A program made the position numbers and the translations under genes. The notes under the pieces are model-generated. The model did no database searches. It saw nothing but the letters and a program-made list of their open reading frames with translations, and was not told where the DNA came from. Shown here piece after piece: positions 1 to 9,866 of a DNA stretch of 64,000 bases. This DNA comes from Gaiellales bacterium (GTDB lineage: Bacteria > Actinomycetota > Thermoleophilia > RBG-16-64-13). The stretch spans positions 1-64,000 of the forward strand of contig JAAYAL010000031.1 of the NCBI GenBank assembly GCA_012719395.1, written 5' to 3'. The number at the start of each line of letters is the position of its first letter. The stretch's first letter is position 1.

Positions 1-1
1 C

Positions 2-187
2 CGTTCTCTGCGCACTCTCGCTTTCCGCAGCGCCTACGGAGTGTCGGTGCTGGCCGTGGAGCGGCCGGACGGTGTGGTGGGGCCACCGGACGCGGACGAG
101 ACCCTGGGTCTGGGGTACAGGCTGCTCGTCTTGGGCGAACCTTCTGACCTGGCCAGGCTGACGGCCGCTTCCTCTGCAGTTACGTAG
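2..187 (+). CDS. C-terminal fragment of a TrkA-C (RCK_C)-like protein
   Basis: The window opens inside a plus-strand reading frame that runs to a TAG at 185-187, giving about 61 residues. The segment GVSVLAVERPDG, then P-x-ADETLGLGYRLLVLGE, then a short Asp-Leu-x-Arg-Leu helix, has the pattern of a TrkA-C/RCK_C domain. That domain is a regulatory ligand-binding module found at the C-terminus of K+ channel subunits and cation/proton antiporters. The N-terminal part lies outside the window, so the type of transporter cannot be determined. A strong inverted repeat follows the stop. The family call rests only on this short pattern. Confidence 0.5.
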   Translation, partial: RSLRTLAFRSAYGVSVLAVERPDGVVGPPDADETLGLGYRLLVLGEPSDLARLTAASSAVT

Positions 188-200
188 GAGGTCCCGATGC

Positions 201-239
201 GGGCGGGCGGAGGGATCCTGAGGATCCCTCCGCCCGCCC
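201..239. terminator. Perfect 19-bp inverted repeat between convergent genes
   Basis: Positions 201-219 and 221-239 are perfectly complementary around a single G. The repeat lies between the stop of the plus-strand TrkA-C-like gene (187) and the minus-strand clpB stop (269). Neither side has a T-run. It would therefore be a GC-rich bidirectional hairpin terminator or 3'-end stabiliser rather than a classical intrinsic terminator. As a perfect palindrome it could also be a protein-binding site, but its place between two gene ends favours termination. Confidence 0.6.
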
Positions 240-268
240 CACCCTCGCTGTAACTCTGGTGATCTACT

Positions 269-2866
269 TCAGTCGCTGATCGTCATAGATTCCGTCTTGC
301 GGAACACCAGCTCCAAGTCCTTTGCGTCCACCAGCACGGTGTCACCTTCCCGGAACTCCCCTTTGAGGAGAGAGAGCGCCAGCTTGTCCTGGATCTCGCG
401 CTGGATGAGCCGTTTGAGAGGCCGGGCGCCGTAGGCGGGATCGTAGCCCTGGTGTGCCACGTAATCCTTGGCCGCGTCCGTCAGTTCCAGTCTGATACCG
501 CGATCCGCCAGCCGTGAGCGCAGGTGGTGGAGCTGTATCTCGACGATGCTGCGGATATGCTCCAGGGTGAGGCGGTGGAAGAGCACGATGTCGTCCACCC
601 GGTTGAGGAACTCCGGCTTGAAGGCCATACGCATGGCTTCCATGACGCGGGACTCAATCTCCGCCTCGTTCATGTCGGGATCCAGGATCCACTGGCTGCC
701 GATGTTGGAGGTCATGATGACCACCGTGTTGTTGAAGTGGACGGTGCGCCCTTGTCCGTCAGTGAGGCGGCCTTCGTCCAAGATTTGCAGCAGCACGTTG
801 AAGACGTCGGGGTGTGCCTTCTCGATTTCGTCCAGCAGCAGCACGCTGTAGGGACGGCGCCGCACGGCCTCGGTGAGGTAGCCGCCTTCTTCGTAGCCTA
901 CATAGCCGGGCGGCGCCCCGATCAGTCGGGCTACGGAGTGCTTCTCCATGAACTCGCTCATGTCGATGCGCACCACGGCCTTCTCGTCGTCGAACATGAA
1001 CTCGGCCAGTGCCCGACCCAGTTCTGTCTTGCCCACGCCGGTGGGACCCAGGAAGATGAAGCTGCCGATGGGGCGATTGGGATCCTGCAGCCCGGAGCGG
1101 GCTCGACGCAGGGCATTCGACACCACCTCAAGTGCTTCGTCTTGGCCCACCACGCGGCGATGCAGCCGGTCCTCCATGTTGATGAGCTTCTCCACCTCGC
1201 CTTCCATGAGCTTGCTGACGGGAATACCTGTCCACTTGGCCACCACTTCGGCGATGTCCTCTTCCTCCACCTCTTCCTTCAGCATCTTCTGCGAGCTCTG
1301 CAGTTGAGCCAGGTTCGCGTTCTCGTCCTCCAGCTGTTTGTGCAGCGAGGGAATGGTGCCGTAGCGCAGTTCGGCCGCCTGTTGCAGGTTGGTCTCGCGT
1401 TCCGCCCGCTCGGCATGTGCTTTGGCTTCCTCAATCTGCTCTTTGAGCGCCCGAATGCGGGTGATGGCATCCTTCTCCGATTGCCAGTGGGCCTTCATGC
1501 CCGCCGCCTTCTCGCGGAGCTCGGCCAACTCCGCCTCTATGGCCTTGCGTCGCTCGATGGAGGCAGGATCCGTCTCCTTGCCCAGGGCGTGCAGCTCGAT
1601 CTCCAACTGCTTGGAGCGGCGCTCCACCTCATCGATCTCGATGGGCATGGAATCGATTTCGATGCGCAACCGCGAGGCCGCTTCGTCCACCAAGTCGATG
1701 GCCTTGTCCGGCAGGAAGCGGTCGGCGATGTAACGATGGGACAGCAGCGCTGCGGCCACCAAGGCCGAGTCCTGGATGCGGACGCCGTGGTGGACTTCGT
1801 AGCGCTCCTTGAGGCCACGAAGGATAGCAATGGTGTCCTGTACCGTGGGTTCTCCCACCAGCACCGGCTGGAAGCGCCGCTCCAGTGCAGCGTCCTTCTC
1901 CACGTGCTTGCGGTACTCGTCGAGGGTGGTTGCACCCACCACGCGCAGCTCGCCCCGGGCCAGCAGCGGCTTCAGCATGTTGGAGGCATCCATGGCACCC
2001 TCGGCGGCGCCGGCGCCAACCACAGTGTGAAGCTCGTCTATGAAGGTGATGATCTCCCCTTCCGAGCCGGCGATCTCCTTCAGCACCGCCTTCAGCCGCT
2101 CCTCGAATTCGCCGCGGTATTTCGCGCCTGCCACCATGGCGCCCATGTCGAGAGCGATGACCTTCTTGCTCTTCAGGCCCTCGGGCACATCACCGGTGAC
2201 TATGCGTTGCGCCAGTCCCTCCGCAATGGCCGTCTTTCCCACGCCGGGTTCTCCGATGAGCACCGGGTTGTTCTTGGTACGGCGGGAAAGGACCTGGATG
2301 ACGCGGCGTATCTCGTCGTCGCGGCCGATGACCGGGTCCAGCTTGCCGCGCTGTGCGGCTTCCGTGAGATCCCGTCCGTACTTCTTGAGCGCCTGGTACT
2401 TGTCTTCCGCATTGGCATCCTCCGCGCGCTGCGACCCGCGCAGGTCCTTGAGCACGGTGAAGATGGCATCCCTTGTCACGCCGTGGCGCTGCAGCGTCTC
2501 CGCCGTCCATCCGCGACCGGTTGCCAGCGACATGAGCACGTGCTCCGTGGAAACGTAGCTGTCCTTCATGTGGTCTGCTTCTGCCTGCGCTGCGTCCAGG
2601 GCGTCACGCAGCTCCACGCTGAGGCCCAGCTGACTGGCTCCGCCTATTGTGGCGAGCCGGGCGAGGCGGCTCCGCAGCTCGGACGCCACCATTTGTGGGT
2701 TGACACCGATCCTCTCCAGGATGGGTGTGGCCAGCCCGCCATCCTGCTCCAGCAGGGCCTCGAGCAGGTGCTCGGTTTCCACCTGGGCGTGGCCGCGGGC
2801 GGAGGCCGACTGGTGGGCGGCGGCCAGCGCCTCCTGCGCCTTCACTGTGAACCTGTCTATCTGCAT
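269..2866 (-). CDS. clpB: ATP-dependent disaggregase ClpB
   Basis: Hsp100 chaperone that works with DnaK/DnaJ/GrpE to extract polypeptides from aggregates, acting as a cytosolic hexamer. The 865-residue product has an N-terminal Clp repeat domain (about 1-145), a first AAA+ module with GEPGVGKT at 205-212 and FIDELH near 275-280, a charged coiled-coil M-domain (about 400-525), and a second AAA+ module with GPTGVGKT at 607-614. Length and order match ClpB rather than ClpC or ClpA. The ATG at 2864-2866 ([14 protein letters not shown]) is chosen because AAGGAG precedes it and family members begin this way; the frame is open for 32 codons further upstream. The gene stands alone, with its own putative promoter and palindrome upstream. 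Confidence 0.97.
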   Translation of the reverse strand: MQIDRFTVKAQEALAAAHQSASARGHAQVETEHLLEALLEQDGGLATPILERIGVNPQMVASELRSRLARLATIGGASQLGLSVELRDALDAAQAEADHMKDSYVSTEHVLMSLATGRGWTAETLQRHGVTRDAIFTVLKDLRGSQRAEDANAEDKYQALKKYGRDLTEAAQRGKLDPVIGRDDEIRRVIQVLSRRTKNNPVLIGEPGVGKTAIAEGLAQRIVTGDVPEGLKSKKVIALDMGAMVAGAKYRGEFEERLKAVLKEIAGSEGEIITFIDELHTVVGAGAAEGAMDASNMLKPLLARGELRVVGATTLDEYRKHVEKDAALERRFQPVLVGEPTVQDTIAILRGLKERYEVHHGVRIQDSALVAAALLSHRYIADRFLPDKAIDLVDEAASRLRIEIDSMPIEIDEVERRSKQLEIELHALGKETDPASIERRKAIEAELAELREKAAGMKAHWQSEKDAITRIRALKEQIEEAKAHAERAERETNLQQAAELRYGTIPSLHKQLEDENANLAQLQSSQKMLKEEVEEEDIAEVVAKWTGIPVSKLMEGEVEKLINMEDRLHRRVVGQDEALEVVSNALRRARSGLQDPNRPIGSFIFLGPTGVGKTELGRALAEFMFDDEKAVVRIDMSEFMEKHSVARLIGAPPGYVGYEEGGYLTEAVRRRPYSVLLLDEIEKAHPDVFNVLLQILDEGRLTDGQGRTVHFNNTVVIMTSNIGSQWILDPDMNEAEIESRVMEAMRMAFKPEFLNRVDDIVLFHRLTLEHIRSIVEIQLHHLRSRLADRGIRLELTDAAKDYVAHQGYDPAYGARPLKRLIQREIQDKLALSLLKGEFREGDTVLVDAKDLELVFRKTESMTISD

Positions 2867-2921
2867 GGGGAGCATCTCCTTGGGGCTTGGCACTAACATA
2901 CGGTACAGCCGCGCATAAAAT

Positions 2922-2945
2922 CTTATACGATGAGACTCATAAAAG
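2922..2945 (-). promoter_or_regulatory. Putative clpB promoter with overlapping palindrome
   Basis: On the minus strand the hexamer TATAAG (2927-2922) resembles a -10 box about 55 bp upstream of the clpB start. TTGCTT lies 15 bp further upstream, a weak -35 with short spacing. A 24-bp imperfect palindrome (2922-2945, 7 of 12 pairs) overlaps the -10 and contains a perfect ATGAG-A-CTCAT core at 2930-2940. This suggests a repressor operator. It only partly resembles the HspR box (CTTGAGT-N7-ACTCAAG), so the regulator is not assigned. Confidence 0.4.
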
Positions 2946-3055
2946 CAAGCACGCACTACCACACCCCGTGCCCTTCCGGCAAGCGCTGCGGTCGCGGACG
3001 TGGGGCGGATGGTTGCCGCACTGTGGCGGGGGCGCCGCCGGCGGGAGACGGAGGG

Positions 3056-5161
3056 TTACCCCTCCACCGTGGTGGTGGTCTCCGTGGTCGGCGGGTGTGT
3101 GGAGGTTGTCTCGGTGGTGGGGGTGGTGGGTTCGGTGGAAGGAGGAAGCGTGGTGGAGGACGTGGACGTGGTGGTACTGGTGGAGGTGGTGGTGGTTGCC
3201 ACGGCGTGCGTACTCTTGAAGTCCCAGTTCCACTGCACCGGTTCATAGGCTGCATCGTCAAATGTCACGACAGCGTAGTCTTGGGACGCCTGGCTCATGA
3301 ACTCCTGCCAAATCATCGCCGGGAGACCCCCTCCGGTGACGCTTTGGCCGTGAACGTTGGTCATGGGAATCTGCTTATCCGGATGGCCTACCCAGACGGC
3401 GCAGGAGAGTTGGGGGATGTAGCCGCAGAACCATGCGTCGTGGAATTCCTCCGCGGTGCCAGTCTTGCCGGCTACCGGCCTCCCACTGATCCTCGCGGCC
3501 CTGCCGGTCCCGCTTTCTACGTTCGCCTCCAGGATCTTGTTCACCACGTGTGCTACGCCGCTGGAGATGGCCTGTACCTTGCGGTTGGCGGAGGCTTCCC
3601 AGATTATGGCGCCGGTGTTGTCCTTCACACGCAGGATGGCGGTGGGGAGGCGGTGCCAGCCGTTGCCGGCCAGCGTGCCGTACGCTGAGGCCATCTCCAG
3701 CGGCGAGACGCCGATCTCCAACGCACCCAGAATGATTGCGGGGTCCGGGTTGATGTAGCTGGTTATGCCCATGCGGTGGGCCACGTCCACCATGCGCTCG
3801 GCTCCCAGGTCAAGCGCCAGTTGGGCGTAGACGGTGTTGTCGCTGTGCAGCGTGGCCTCGGCCAGCGAGATCACTCCGTAGTAGGAGTTGCCGAAGGTCT
3901 TGACGTCCCACCGCTTCGTGGCGCCCGGGTAGTCCAGCGAGACCGGCTGCGAGGGGTACAGCGTGGAATAGGGGTTGATGCCCATCTCCACGGCGGCCAC
4001 CAGGCCGAAGGTCTTGAAGGCCGAGCCCGGTTGTCGCTTCCCTTGGGCCGCTAGGTCGAACTTGCTGCGGTCGTAGTCTGTACCGCCGACCATGGCCCTG
4101 ATGTAGCCGGTGTCCGGCTCTACTGCCACCAGGGCGGCCGAGGGATCCTCCGGATCGTACAGAATGGAGGAGATGGCCCGCTCCGCATGCCGTTGGTACG
4201 CGGGATTGATGGTGGTCTCCACGACCAGCCCTCCCTTGTATACGGCGTCTTCGCCGAACATGGAGATCAACTGCTGCCTCACATAGGCCACCACATAGGG
4301 TTCCTGCGTTTGCGTGAAAGGCGAGACGGGTGCCAGCTGCAACTCGGCATCGTGAGCCTCGCGGTACTGCGCCTCGTTGATCATGCCGTACTCGAGCATG
4401 TCGTCCAGGACGTGCCCCCTTCGCGCAACGGCCAGTTGTGGGTACTGTCGCGGGGAGTAATCGCTGGGGGCCTGCACCAGCCCAGCGAGCAGCGCTGCTT
4501 CAGGCAGCGTGAGTTCCGAGGGGGACTTGTCGAAGTAGGTGCGGGAGGCGGCATCGATTCCGTAAGCGTTGGAGCCGAAGTACACCGTGTTCAAGTACTG
4601 GTCCAGGATCTCGTCCTTGGTCATCCGCTCCTCGAGCTGCCAGGCCAGGGCCATTTCCTGGAATTTGCGGTCGATGGAGACATCGGAACGGTCCAGGTAG
4701 AGGTTGCCCACAAGCTGCTGGGTGATGCTGGAGAAGCCTTCAACTATCCTGCCGGACTCGATGTTGCGGAGAAGCGCTCTCACCATTGACTCGTAGTCGA
4801 CGCCGGTGTGCTGATAGAAGCGATGGTCCTCGATTGCCACTATGGCGTCTTTCATGACCTTGGGAATGCCTTCTCCGCCAACTATCGTCCGATTCTCCAC
4901 GCCGTGCAGGTAGGCGAGCAGGGTGCCGTCGGCCGCGTAGATGCGCGAGGTCTCCGCCAGAATCACCGTTCTCTGGTCGGACAGACGAGGAAGGTCCCGG
5001 CCGAAGGCGTTGAGGAAGCCGAGTCCCAACGAGAAGGCAACAGCCAGCAATGCCACGGCGACGAAAGGAGCCAGGGCCAGGGCTACCCACAGGGCCTGAC
5101 GGCGCGGTCTCCGCTTCTCCGCTCTCCGCCTGCGGCGCTCCGATATCTGGTACCGACTCAC
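3056..5161 (-). CDS. Class A penicillin-binding protein (transglycosylase/transpeptidase)
   Basis: Bifunctional peptidoglycan synthase anchored in the membrane. The 701-residue protein has a very basic cytoplasmic N-terminus (about 1-22) and one membrane segment (about 24-50). A GT51 glycosyltransferase domain follows, with the catalytic-Glu motif EDHRFYQHTG at 111-120. The transpeptidase domain has SAFK at 380-383, SDN at 440-442 and KTG at 566-568, so all catalytic motifs are intact. The last 45 residues are almost all Thr, Ser, Pro and Glu, a low-complexity extracellular tail. No PASTA repeats are visible. The gene lies upstream of clpB on the same strand; 189 bp separate its stop from the clpB start. 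Confidence 0.95.
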   Translation of the reverse strand: MSRYQISERRRRRAEKRRPRRQALWVALALAPFVAVALLAVAFSLGLGFLNAFGRDLPRLSDQRTVILAETSRIYAADGTLLAYLHGVENRTIVGGEGIPKVMKDAIVAIEDHRFYQHTGVDYESMVRALLRNIESGRIVEGFSSITQQLVGNLYLDRSDVSIDRKFQEMALAWQLEERMTKDEILDQYLNTVYFGSNAYGIDAASRTYFDKSPSELTLPEAALLAGLVQAPSDYSPRQYPQLAVARRGHVLDDMLEYGMINEAQYREAHDAELQLAPVSPFTQTQEPYVVAYVRQQLISMFGEDAVYKGGLVVETTINPAYQRHAERAISSILYDPEDPSAALVAVEPDTGYIRAMVGGTDYDRSKFDLAAQGKRQPGSAFKTFGLVAAVEMGINPYSTLYPSQPVSLDYPGATKRWDVKTFGNSYYGVISLAEATLHSDNTVYAQLALDLGAERMVDVAHRMGITSYINPDPAIILGALEIGVSPLEMASAYGTLAGNGWHRLPTAILRVKDNTGAIIWEASANRKVQAISSGVAHVVNKILEANVESGTGRAARISGRPVAGKTGTAEEFHDAWFCGYIPQLSCAVWVGHPDKQIPMTNVHGQSVTGGGLPAMIWQEFMSQASQDYAVVTFDDAAYEPVQWNWDFKSTHAVATTTTSTSTTTSTSSTTLPPSTEPTTPTTETTSTHPPTTETTTTVEG

Positions 5162-5294
5162 CCTCGCATCTCCGCAGTTGTCATGTGTGGGCGCTTAGAG
5201 GGAAGCTGCTGAATTCTACCTGACGGGACGCGATCTCACCGGACTGAGTTCCCGGGGGCTTCCAGGAGCAGCCTTCTCCAGCCTCTGCAGATAA

Positions 5295-5324
5295 CTTGAC
5301 ATATAGCGACTTAGATTTTATAAT
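5295..5324 (+). promoter_or_regulatory. Consensus sigma-70-type promoter of the dnaK operon with possible HspR box
   Basis: TTGACA at 5296-5301 and TATAAT at 5319-5324 are separated by exactly 17 bp, a perfect vegetative-type promoter 55 bp upstream of the dnaK ATG. The 21-bp stretch 5295-5315 reads CTTGACA-N7-ACTTAGA, matching the HspR inverted repeat (CTTGAGT-N7-ACTCAAG) at 9 of 14 half-site positions and overlapping the -35. Since hspR is the last chaperone-operon regulator gene, autorepression by HspR here is plausible. The box itself is degenerate. Confidence 0.75.
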
Positions 5325-5379
5325 CAGCATTGGCTAATGGACCGCACCGGTCTGAGTACACGGCTCTGGAGGAAAGAGC

Positions 5380-7305
5380 ATGGGCAAAATCATAGGCATC
5401 GACCTGGGCACCACCAACTCCGCCATGGCGGTTCTGGAGGGTGGGGAGCCGACCATCATCCCCAACTCGGAGGGCGGGCGGACCACGCCGTCCGTAGTCG
5501 CTTTCTCCAAGACGGGCGAGCAACTGGTGGGTACCGTGGCCAAGCGCCAGGCCGTGACCAACCCGGAGAACACCGTCTTCTCCATCAAGCGTTTCATGGG
5601 ACGCAAGTACCGGGACGTCTCTGAGGAGATGAAGATCGTCCCCTACAAGGTTGTCGAGGGTCCCAACAGCGACGTACGCGTGGGCATCAAGGGTCAGCAG
5701 TACAGCCCACCGGAAATATCCTCCCGCATCCTGCAGAAACTGAAAAGGGACGCTGAGGCGTTTCTTGGCACGGAGGTCACCGACGCCGTCATCACCATCC
5801 CGGCCTACTTCGACGACGCGCAGCGGCAGGCCACGAGGGATGCCGGGATCATCGCCGGGCTCAACGTGCGCCGCATCATCAACGAACCTACCGCGGCCTC
5901 GTTGGCCTACGGCATGGACAAAGAGCACGAGCAGACCATCCTGGTCTTCGACCTGGGCGGCGGTACCTTCGACGTCTCCATCCTGGAGATCGGTGAGGGC
6001 GTGTTCGAGGTCAAGGCCACCAACGGCGATACCCACCTGGGTGGTGACAACTTCGACAAGGCCATCGTGGATTGGATGGTGGCAGAGTTCCGGCGGGAGA
6101 AGGCTGTTGACCTTTCCCGCGATCGCTCGGCTCTGCAGCGCCTCTACGAGGCAGCGGAGAAGGCCAAGGTGGAATTGTCCAGCATGATGGAGACCACCAT
6201 CAACCAGCCCTTCATCAGCATGGATGACAGCGGCCCGCTGCACCTGGAGATGCAGCTCACGCGGGCCAAGCTTGAGGAATTGACCCGTGAACTGTTGGAG
6301 CGGGTGGTGGGTCCCACCAAGCAGGCCATCAAGGACGCCAACCTCACCCTGGACAAGATCGACCAGGTCATCCTGGTGGGCGGCATGACCCGCATGCCCA
6401 GCGTGCAGGCCAGAGTGCGCGAACTGACCGGCAAGGAGCCCCACAAGGGCATCAATCCGGATGAGGTCGTGGCTTTGGGTGCCGCCATCCAGGGTGGTGT
6501 GCTGGCGGGCGAGGTGAAGGATGTTCTGCTGCTGGACGTGACCCCGCTGTCGCTGGGGATCGAGACCAAGGGTGGCGTCTTCACTCGGCTCATTGACCGC
6601 AACACCACCATCCCCACCCGCAAGAGCGAGATCTTCTCCACGGCCGAGGATGGGCAGAACAGCGTGGAGATTCACGTGCTCCAGGGTGAGCGTGACTTGG
6701 CGGCCTACAACAAGACCCTGGGCAAGTTCCAGCTGACCGGCATCCCGCCCGCGCCGCGCGGCATTCCGCAAATCGAGGTCACCTTTGACATCGACGCCAA
6801 CGGCATCACCCATGTGTCGGCCAAGGACTTGGCCACGGGCAATGAGCAGAAGATTGTCATCAAGAGCTCCAGCGGCCTGGGTGACGACGAGATCAAACGC
6901 ATGGTGCGCGACGCCGAGACTCACGCGGATGATGACCGTCGCAAGAAGGAAGTGGTGGAGGCGCGCAACCAGGGTGAGAACCTGGTCTACTCCACCCGCA
7001 AGACGCTGAAGGACTTCGGCGACAAGGTGGACGGCTCCACTCGCGCTGGCATAGAGCAGGCTGCCAAAGACCTGGAAGACGCACTGAAGACGGACGATAT
7101 CAACGACATCCGTGCCAAGACCAACGCCCTGCAGGAAGCTGCCTACAAACTGTCCGAGGCCGCGTACCAGTCGGCGCAGGCCCAACATGGCGGTGCGCAG
7201 GGGGCCGGCGGGCAGAGCGGCGGCCAGGGAGACGACAGTCACAAGGCCGCGCAGGAAGAGGAAGTTGTGCAGGAAGCAGATTATGAAGTGATCGACGAGG
7301 ACTGA
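5380..7305 (+). CDS. dnaK: Chaperone DnaK (Hsp70)
   Basis: ATP-dependent Hsp70 that binds exposed hydrophobic peptide segments and hands substrates to ClpB or to refolding. The 641-residue product starts [14 protein letters not shown], the phosphate-1 loop of the actin-like ATPase. It keeps the [11 protein letters not shown] and VGGMTRMP signatures and the [11 protein letters not shown] linker into the substrate-binding domain, and ends with a Gly/Gln-rich stretch and the acidic YEVIDED tail. GGAGGAAAGAGC precedes the ATG. It is the first gene of the order dnaK-hsp20-grpE-dnaJ-hspR. Insertion of an hsp20 gene between dnaK and grpE is the only departure from the common actinobacterial arrangement. 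Confidence 0.98.
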   Translation: MGKIIGIDLGTTNSAMAVLEGGEPTIIPNSEGGRTTPSVVAFSKTGEQLVGTVAKRQAVTNPENTVFSIKRFMGRKYRDVSEEMKIVPYKVVEGPNSDVRVGIKGQQYSPPEISSRILQKLKRDAEAFLGTEVTDAVITIPAYFDDAQRQATRDAGIIAGLNVRRIINEPTAASLAYGMDKEHEQTILVFDLGGGTFDVSILEIGEGVFEVKATNGDTHLGGDNFDKAIVDWMVAEFRREKAVDLSRDRSALQRLYEAAEKAKVELSSMMETTINQPFISMDDSGPLHLEMQLTRAKLEELTRELLERVVGPTKQAIKDANLTLDKIDQVILVGGMTRMPSVQARVRELTGKEPHKGINPDEVVALGAAIQGGVLAGEVKDVLLLDVTPLSLGIETKGGVFTRLIDRNTTIPTRKSEIFSTAEDGQNSVEIHVLQGERDLAAYNKTLGKFQLTGIPPAPRGIPQIEVTFDIDANGITHVSAKDLATGNEQKIVIKSSSGLGDDEIKRMVRDAETHADDDRRKKEVVEARNQGENLVYSTRKTLKDFGDKVDGSTRAGIEQAAKDLEDALKTDDINDIRAKTNALQEAAYKLSEAAYQSAQAQHGGAQGAGGQSGGQGDDSHKAAQEEEVVQEADYEVIDED

Positions 7306-7371
7306 ACCCGCGCACAACTGCGGGGAGTTTCGGGCAGGTAGGATTCGAGAGGGAGAAGGAGGAAGAGCGCC

Positions 7372-7881
7372 ATGGCAATCGTACGTTGGGATCCATTCCG
7401 TGAGCTCACTGCTCTTCAGAACGAAGTGAGCCGCCTGCTGGGCAGAGGGATTGGCGAAGCAGGTGAGCGCCAGTCGTGGATGCCGTCCATGGACGTCGTG
7501 GAGAGCGATGCCGACATCAAGTTCAAGGCCGAGCTTCCGGGGATGAAGCCGGAGGACATCAAGATCGAGATGGACGAGAACGTCCTCACCATCAGCGGTG
7601 AGCGGCGGTTCGAGGAGAAGGTGCAGGAAGACAAGTACTATCGTATTGAGCGCAGGTATGGTTCTTTCAACCGGTCCATTGCGTTGCCGCAGAACGTGCA
7701 GGCAGATCAGATTCGGGCCAACTACGAGAACGGCGTGCTGGAAGTGACCGTTCCCAAGATGGAAGAGGCCAAGCCCAAGAAGATTGAGGTCAAGGTCAGC
7801 GCCCAGGAAATGGGCGCCGGTGCGGCGACACCGCCGGCGGTGGAAGGTACCGCCACTGAGACCGGGTCGGCAGTCGCCTAA
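7372..7881 (+). CDS. Small heat-shock protein, Hsp20/alpha-crystallin family
   Basis: ATP-independent holdase that forms oligomers and keeps unfolding proteins refoldable. The 169-residue product begins MAIVRWDPFRELTALQNEV, a typical N-terminal arm. The alpha-crystallin domain spans about residues 40-135, with AELPGMKPEDIKIE and, near its end, YENGVLEVTVPK, the conserved G-V-L motif. The C-terminal tail is Ala/Thr-rich. GAAGGAGGAAGAG gives a strong ribosome-binding site. It lies 66 bp after dnaK and is followed by two strong hairpins, so it may be transcribed from the dnaK promoter with part of the message ending or being processed after it. Confidence 0.95.
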   Translation: MAIVRWDPFRELTALQNEVSRLLGRGIGEAGERQSWMPSMDVVESDADIKFKAELPGMKPEDIKIEMDENVLTISGERRFEEKVQEDKYYRIERRYGSFNRSIALPQNVQADQIRANYENGVLEVTVPKMEEAKPKKIEVKVSAQEMGAGAATPPAVEGTATETGSAVA

Positions 7882-7894
7882 GCTCACGTGAAGT

Positions 7895-7940
7895 GGTCAC
7901 GGAGGGGCGGGTGGCAAAGCAAGCCCGCCCCTCCGTGACC
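7895..7940 (+). terminator. 17-bp perfect stem-loop after hsp20 (attenuator or mRNA stabiliser)
   Basis: Positions 7895-7911 pair perfectly with 7924-7940 around a 12-nt loop. No T-run follows, and grpE continues on the same strand 56 bp later. The structure is more likely a partial terminator or an RNA-processing/stability element that sets the ratio of DnaK-Hsp20 to GrpE-DnaJ than a complete stop. Confidence 0.6.
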
Positions 7941-7950
7941 TCCCGTAACC

Positions 7951-7970
7951 CCGCACGGTTCGCCGTGCGG
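7951..7970 (+). other. 8-bp hairpin closed by a TTCG tetraloop
   Basis: CCGCACGG (7951-7958) pairs with CCGTGCGG (7963-7970) around TTCG, one of the most stable RNA tetraloops. It lies 10 nt after the preceding long hairpin and 26 nt before the grpE ATG, leaving the ribosome-binding site free. The tandem pair is an intercistronic structural element in the chaperone mRNA. Confidence 0.55.
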
Positions 7971-7996
7971 CTCACATCGAAGGAAGACGTTCAGAT

Positions 7997-8722
7997 ATGG
8001 CCGACAAGATTTGGATACCGGTCAGTGGGTCAAGCTCTCGGCTGTGGACCCCGGAAGAAGGTGGGCCGGGCGGAGGCGCTTCCGCGGCGGGAACGAGGCC
8101 GGCTGCGCCGCAGACTGCGGCCGAGCCCTCCGGTTCTTCGGACGAAACCTCAACCGCCCCCCAGGGCAACGCGCCGTCTGCGGATACGCCTGCGGGCACC
8201 GCTCAGACTGAGCCTGGGCCGGCCGCTGAGGCCGAAGCTGCTCGTGGACAGGAGGAACAGGGCCTGGCAGAGGTGCGGGCGCAGCGGGATGAGTACCTGG
8301 ACGGCCTCCAGCGGCTGAAGGCCGAGTTCGAGAACTACCGCAGGCGGACTCGCCAGGAAGCCCAGGAGGCGTCCGAGTATGCGAAGAAGGCGCTGCTGAC
8401 CGAGTTCCTTCCTGTGCTGGACAATCTGGAGCGTGCGCTGGCGGCAGCCGAGCATCACGAGGAGGGCAAAGTACTGGCCGGCGTGCGTATGACGCAGGGG
8501 CAGTTCCTGGATCTCCTCAAGAAACACGGTGTGGAGCCGATCGACCCGTTGGGCCAACCTTTCGACCCGGCCTTCCACGACGCTATGCTCTCCCAGCCCG
8601 CAGCCGAGCCGGAGGGAACGGTGTTCGCCGTCTTGGAGAAGGGCTATAGGCTTGGCGAGAGGATAGTCCGCCCAGCGCGCGTGGCAGTCTCCGCAGGCCC
8701 CGGTGGCGAGACGGAGGAGTAG
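7997..8722 (+). CDS. grpE: GrpE nucleotide-exchange factor
   Basis: Dimeric co-chaperone that releases ADP from DnaK. The 241-residue product is longer than typical GrpE because residues 20-85 form a low-complexity Ala/Pro/Gly/Glu-rich extension. The conserved part has the dimerising long helix (about 90-150) with [15 protein letters not shown] and [12 protein letters not shown]-like segments, and a C-terminal beta domain with DPxFHDAM and [18 protein letters not shown]. The ATG follows GAAGGAAGACG. It ends four bases before the chosen dnaJ start, implying coupled translation. Confidence 0.95.
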   Translation: MADKIWIPVSGSSSRLWTPEEGGPGGGASAAGTRPAAPQTAAEPSGSSDETSTAPQGNAPSADTPAGTAQTEPGPAAEAEAARGQEEQGLAEVRAQRDEYLDGLQRLKAEFENYRRRTRQEAQEASEYAKKALLTEFLPVLDNLERALAAAEHHEEGKVLAGVRMTQGQFLDLLKKHGVEPIDPLGQPFDPAFHDAMLSQPAAEPEGTVFAVLEKGYRLGERIVRPARVAVSAGPGGETEE

Positions 8723-8726
8723 GACC

Positions 8727-9857
8727 GTGGCGGACGGCGGGAGAGACTACTACGAGGTTCTGGGCGTGGCCCGCGGCGCCACGCAGGACGAGATCAAGAA
8801 GGCGTACCGGAAGCTGGCGCGCAAGTACCATCCGGATGCGCACCCGGATGACCCCAGGGCCGAAGAGCGTTTCAAGGAAGTGTCCACCGCCTACGAAGTC
8901 CTTTCCAATCCGGAGAAGCGCAAGCAGTATGACGCTGGGCCGTCGGCCTTTTTCGGTCGGCAGGGACCCAGTGGTGCAGGGGCATACGGTTTTGACCCCC
9001 GGGCGTTTCGTGACGGTCAGGCCTTCACCGGGGATTTTGCCGACCTATTCAGCGGACTCTTCGGCGGCCGTTTCAGTGGAGGCGGTCCGCGAAGAAGGCA
9101 GGCGCAGAAGGGGCGGGATCTCAGCGTAGGGGTGACCATCTCCTTCGAGGATTCGCTCAAGGGTGTGACCACCCGGATCAGTGTCCCCAAAGCGGTTGAG
9201 TGCGCAGCATGCGGGGGGAGTGGCGCAGCTCCGGGCACCTCCCCCGTAGTGTGCCCAGAGTGCGGCGGTAGAGGCGTGACCGCTCAGAACCAGGGCTTCT
9301 TTGCTCTTTCCCAGCCCTGCCTGGCCTGCGCCGGTCAGGGAACGGTGATTCAGACGCCCTGCGCGGACTGCGGAGGGGAGGGCGTGCAGCAGGCCGTGAA
9401 GAAGTTCACGGTACCCATCCCGGCAGGAGTGAAGGACGGCACCAAGATCAGGCTCAAGGGCAAGGGAGAGCCTGGTCAGAAAGGTGGGCCACCCGGGGAC
9501 CTCTACGTGGTGGTGCGGGTGGAAGCGAGCGCGCTCTATGAGCGTCGCGGCTCTGATTTGTTGGTGGAAGTCCCGGTATCGTTTGTCGAGGCCGCACTGG
9601 GGGCAAGCATCGCCATTCCCACTCCCGACGGACGGGTGGCGCTCAAGGTACCGGCGGGAGTCAGGGATGCCACTCTGCTGAGGGTCAAAGGAAAGGGCGT
9701 CCCCGGTTTGGGCGGCAAGTCCCGTGGTGATCTCCTGGCCCGCATCAGGGTCGTCACGCCCTCGTCGCTGACCAATGAGGAACGGGAACTGTACTCCCGG
9801 CTCCGGGAAATGCAGAGGGGTACGCCCCGAGATGGCTTGCCCGGCTGGGTTGCGTAG
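8727..9857 (+). CDS. dnaJ: Chaperone DnaJ (Hsp40, type I)
   Basis: Co-chaperone that delivers substrates to DnaK and triggers its ATPase. The product (376 residues from GTG 8727) has a J-domain with the HPD tripeptide ([10 protein letters not shown]), a short Gly/Phe-rich region, and a zinc-binding domain with four C-x2-C-x-G-x-G repeats ([32 protein letters not shown]). The C-terminal peptide-binding domains follow. GTG 8727 is preferred because GGAGGAGTAGG precedes it and it follows the grpE stop directly; an in-frame GTG at 8703 would overlap grpE. The next gene, hspR, starts 9 bases after the stop. Confidence 0.96.
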   Translation: MADGGRDYYEVLGVARGATQDEIKKAYRKLARKYHPDAHPDDPRAEERFKEVSTAYEVLSNPEKRKQYDAGPSAFFGRQGPSGAGAYGFDPRAFRDGQAFTGDFADLFSGLFGGRFSGGGPRRRQAQKGRDLSVGVTISFEDSLKGVTTRISVPKAVECAACGGSGAAPGTSPVVCPECGGRGVTAQNQGFFALSQPCLACAGQGTVIQTPCADCGGEGVQQAVKKFTVPIPAGVKDGTKIRLKGKGEPGQKGGPPGDLYVVVRVEASALYERRGSDLLVEVPVSFVEAALGASIAIPTPDGRVALKVPAGVRDATLLRVKGKGVPGLGGKSRGDLLARIRVVTPSSLTNEERELYSRLREMQRGTPRDGLPGWVA

Positions 9858-9866
9858 GAGGTGATC

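Noticed and set aside
524-2896. A 790-codon open frame on the plus strand opposite clpB
   Set aside because: It is the antisense shadow of a clear ClpB frame in high-GC DNA; the product is rich in His, Leu, Gln and Val with no family pattern.
3060-3215. Apparent trinucleotide repeat or minisatellite
   Set aside because: It encodes the Thr/Ser-rich tail of the penicillin-binding protein, so codon bias explains the pattern.
5311-7887. An 858-codon minus-strand frame opposite dnaK and hsp20
   Set aside because: Antisense shadow of two unmistakable heat-shock genes; no ribosome-binding site or domain.
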